From Clostridiales bacterium (GTDB taxonomy: Bacteria > Bacillota > Clostridia > Christensenellales > JAISNN01), in the NCBI GenBank assembly GCA_031289755.1, contig JAITOU010000001.1, positions 58,986 through 122,985 on the forward strand: a DNA stretch of 64,000 nt, given 5' to 3'. The notes beneath the pieces are model-generated. The model did no database searches. It had not been told where the DNA came from and worked only from the letters and a program-made list of their open reading frames with translations. This document shows positions 62,088-64,000 of the stretch, one piece after another. The first letter of the stretch is position 1. Each line of letters starts with the position of its first letter. A program made the position numbers and the translations under genes.

Positions 62088-62170
62088 ACACGGCACTAAT
62101 ATGTGTTATCTTTTAAAACGTGTAATATTATGCATATTATGCCGTTTTTTCGGGTTTTTACTTCTAAAAT

Positions 62171-62197
62171 CTTTCCTATCTTTCCTATCTTTCCTAT
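62171..62197. repeat. Three 9-nt tandem repeats (CTTTCCTAT)
   Basis: Three exact copies and one degenerate copy in A/T-rich noncoding DNA beside the tRNA fragment. Confidence 0.85.
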
Positions 62198-62296
62198 CTT
62201 TTTTATCATATCAAAAAATTAGGGTGTCAAAAATACATCAAAAATCAGTACAACAAATCCCAAAAATACAACAATTCTTCCCTTCTCATTACACGA

Positions 62297-62443
62297 TTAT
62301 TTTAATTTTGTAGCGATCGTTTCCGCCATTACGACACTATCATCTGACATTAAATCAACTATTTGACGTTGAGTTTTAGAAAGAACTACTGTTTTCTCCG
62401 AACTTTCTCCGAACTCCGAGTCAATATAACTTGCTTGCGTTTT
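62297..62443 (-). pseudogene. Remnant of a coding sequence with an HTH-like end
   Basis: 48 open codons with no start, bounded upstream by a stop, ending LSKTQRQIVDLMSDDSVVMAETIATKLK in parts that look like the first helices of a winged helix. An 11-bp direct repeat (TTTCTCCGAAC) lies inside. It looks like the tail of a lost gene; the family is not recognisable. The remainder of 61940-62660 holds the tRNA fragment, repeats and terminators, but no intact gene that I can support. Confidence 0.4.
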
Positions 62444-62517
62444 TTATTGATTATATCATATTTTCATAAAAAATTCAGCGTATTTGCACTAAATTCTACA
62501 ACTTTTCTCTATGAAAA

Positions 62518-62556
62518 ACAAAAAAGGCGGCATCGCTTTTTCACGATGCCGCCTTT
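62518..62556 (-). terminator. Terminator of the SGNH hydrolase operon
   Basis: A 13-bp stem (AAAGGCGGCATCG) with an eight-base loop and a T-rich tail on the minus strand, about 110 nt after the hydrolase stop. Confidence 0.85.
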
Positions 62557-62665
62557 GATTCTTTATTGAAACAGACTTTCTATTTTATCTGCCGCATCAT
62601 ACAAAATCTTTGTGAACCTCATACAGTAGGAACGACCTCTCCAATATAATACAAACCGCCCTATA

Positions 62666-63631
62666 CTAAACTAATTTCCGTTTGATTCGTTTTATAAATT
62701 TCCGCACTTCCTCTCTTTTTATGATCGCGAGAACTACCGCCGCGATGAAAAGCGCGCCGAATACGGAGATGAGGACGATTGCCCAAACGGGAAACTTCGG
62801 GGTTTCGGGCGGTGCGGAGGGGGTGTGGTAAAAGGCGTTTAGGGTTTCGTAGATGTAGCTTTGTCCTTTTAGGGTCGGGTGAGGGTCGGTGTTGATTGAC
62901 GCGAGGTTAAAGTCGGCGACGACGAGTTTTTCCGTACCCGTATATTCCTCAAAAGCGCGGTATAGATCGAAGATTTTTATGCTCGGTTGCGCCTTTATTA
63001 TAGCGTTGATTTTTTCTATCCAAAGCTCCGTCATAAGACCGAGATTAAAGCGGTTTATTCCGCGTGCGGGATTTTCGATGATGATGCCGCTATACGGATT
63101 GTAGACGGTCATGGCGACGATATTATCGTTTAACGCGGAAAGCTCGGCGATGATTTCTTGAAACATTACGGCGAATGCATCAACCGCGTCTTGCAGTTTT
63201 ATACGGACTTCCGCCGACGACAGTCTTTCTGTAAGCGCGTTGATATTCGTCGGCGTAGGCGTTTGCGACAAGCCGTCGAACTCCTCGCCGACGACACTCA
63301 ATATATCGTTCGCGCCGATACAGACCATGATGAGTTTCGCGTTTTTTATCTCCGCCGTTTTTTCCGTATCGGACAAACATCCGTCCAAAATTGTTTTTAA
63401 TCCGCCGCTTTTCAAGCCGTCTACGGCATAATTTGTCAAGTTAAAGCCGTTTTCGTCGGCGAATAATTTTACATAAGAATTTTCGCGCCCTACTCCGTAA
63501 CCGTTTGTAATAGAATCGCCGAACGCGAGCATTGTAGGACTTTCCGCCGCATAGACCGAAAGCGGTTTAAAAAAGAATCCCGCCGCAAACACGACGAAAA
63601 TCGCCGCCGATAAAATAAGTTTTTTTCTCAT
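62666..63631 (-). CDS. SGNH/GDSL hydrolase with signal peptide and C-terminal anchor
   Basis: About 321 residues. Signal peptide (KKLILSAAIFVVFAAGFFF..VYAAES), block I AFGDSITNGYG, block III CIGANDI, block V DPHPTLKG, and a C-terminal membrane helix (about 280-305) followed by KRIKRKLV. Outer-face esterase or lipase on lipids, wall acetyl groups or glycans. The ATG at 63631 fits AAGGGG better than the GTG at 63637. 15 nt after an FtsX permease gene. Confidence 0.88.
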   Translation of the reverse strand: MRKKLILSAAIFVVFAAGFFFKPLSVYAAESPTMLAFGDSITNGYGVGRENSYVKLFADENGFNLTNYAVDGLKSGGLKTILDGCLSDTEKTAEIKNAKLIMVCIGANDILSVVGEEFDGLSQTPTPTNINALTERLSSAEVRIKLQDAVDAFAVMFQEIIAELSALNDNIVAMTVYNPYSGIIIENPARGINRFNLGLMTELWIEKINAIIKAQPSIKIFDLYRAFEEYTGTEKLVVADFNLASINTDPHPTLKGQSYIYETLNAFYHTPSAPPETPKFPVWAIVLISVFGALFIAAVVLAIIKREEVRKFIKRIKRKLV

Positions 63632-63646
63632 AATCACTACCCCTTT

Positions 63647-64000
63647 TTACCCGTTCGTCTTAATCACATCGACGGGTTTCATTCGTATAATCCTGATGAG
63701 CGGAATCGCGCTTGCCGCGCCCACGACAAATATACAGATGAGTGCTACAAACAGAAGCGCCAAAGGATTGACCGTCAGTATCGACAGCGGAGAGGAAAAA
63801 TTGCGTGTCAGAGAGGTGTTAAGCGCGACCGCGCCGATAAAGATGAAGATAAAGGAAAAAATCGTGTTGACAATGGCTATTATGATGTCCTCAAAGATAA
63901 AAATCTTGGCGATGTCCTTTCCCCTCGCGCCGATTGCGCGGAGTATCCCTATCTCTTTTTTCTTGGAATTGATACTCGACGCGATAAAATTGTACAACAA
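63647..64000 (-). CDS. FtsX/MacB-type ABC permease, C-terminal part (runs off the window)
   Basis: The visible 117 residues hold the last three helices of an FtsX domain (KKKEIGILRAIGARGKDI, then helices to the end IIRMKPVDVIKTNG). The 5' part lies beyond the window. Probably the permease of an export system with its ATPase further right. Confidence 0.85.
   Translation of the reverse strand: MLYNFIASSINSKKKEIGILRAIGARGKDIAKIFIFEDIIIAIVNTIFSFIFIFIGAVALNTSLTRNFSSPLSILTVNPLALLFVALICIFVVGAASAIPLIRIIRMKPVDVIKTNG

Noticed and set aside
61905..62096. A 63-codon minus-strand frame over the tRNA fragment
   Set aside because: It reads through the tRNA fragment and two terminators, so it is not a gene.
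62043..62120. A complete tRNA gene
   Set aside because: The T arm and CCA are clear, but no D arm, matching acceptor strand or five-pair anticodon stem exists upstream.

Overview
The window comes from an anaerobic, fermentative, Gram-positive bacterium of the class Clostridia. The evidence is three [FeFe]-hydrogenase-type proteins, a bifunctional AdhE with the redox repressor Rex, a SpoIID-type protein, lipoprotein and sortase-like anchors, strong AGGAGG-type ribosome sites, frequent GTG/TTG starts and a moderate G+C content. No genus can be named from the sequence. All but two genes (a phosphoesterase at 2893 and a TetR regulator at 52264) lie on the minus strand, so the text reads operons from high to low coordinates.

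Layout, left to right. 1-100: start of a minus-strand RNA leaving the window, possibly RNase P RNA. 217-8665: SpoIID/peptidoglycan-binding protein, membrane metallophosphoesterase, GNAT, two tandem MgtE magnesium transporters, HIT protein. 8691-10526: UvrC. 10561-13811: a hydrogenase-like regulatory cluster (PHP, two DRTGG proteins, an [FeFe]-hydrogenase-like protein, a HATPase). 13882-16387: dihydrolipoyl dehydrogenase and lipoate ligase. 16540-24420: an eight-gene operon joining a D-amino-acid aminotransferase, both halves of the D-glutamate cyclase family (DUF4392 and DUF1445), 5-oxoprolinase PxpABC, alanine racemase and an MFS carrier. 24612-37725: eleven genes that look like one heme/iron unit: NEAT-domain lipoprotein, NEAT-like wall protein, heme ABC importer, MacB/FtsX exporter, DUF454, CydDC-like exporter and a YgbA-type protein, behind a good promoter with three TTAGC-N4-GCTAA palindromes. 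38102-39613: a GPH-type carrier. 39763-46950: an operon without an obvious role (divergent release factor, UvrD-like helicase, coiled-coil protein, GLUG membrane protein, two small membrane proteins). 47227-52824: sugar cluster (GH3, GPH symporter, HAD phosphatase, alpha/beta hydrolase, TetR). 52892-61665: redox operon rex-adhE-kinase-[2Fe-2S] protein-sensory [FeFe] hydrogenase-SpoIIE phosphatase-group B [FeFe] hydrogenase. 61666-62660: terminators, a 3'-half tRNA fragment and decayed coding sequence, which look like the scar of an integrated element. 62666-64000: SGNH hydrolase and the end of an FtsX permease.

Working together: Rex, AdhE and the hydrogenases suggest NADH and H2 disposal with H2 sensing through a PAS-hydrogenase and a PP2C phosphatase. 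The D-amino-acid operon suggests a route from D-amino acids through D-glutamate and 5-oxoproline to L-glutamate. The NEAT operon suggests that the cell scavenges heme. The most promising candidates for undescribed biology are the D-glutamate operon, the heme unit and its operator array, and the release-factor/helicase/GLUG operon.
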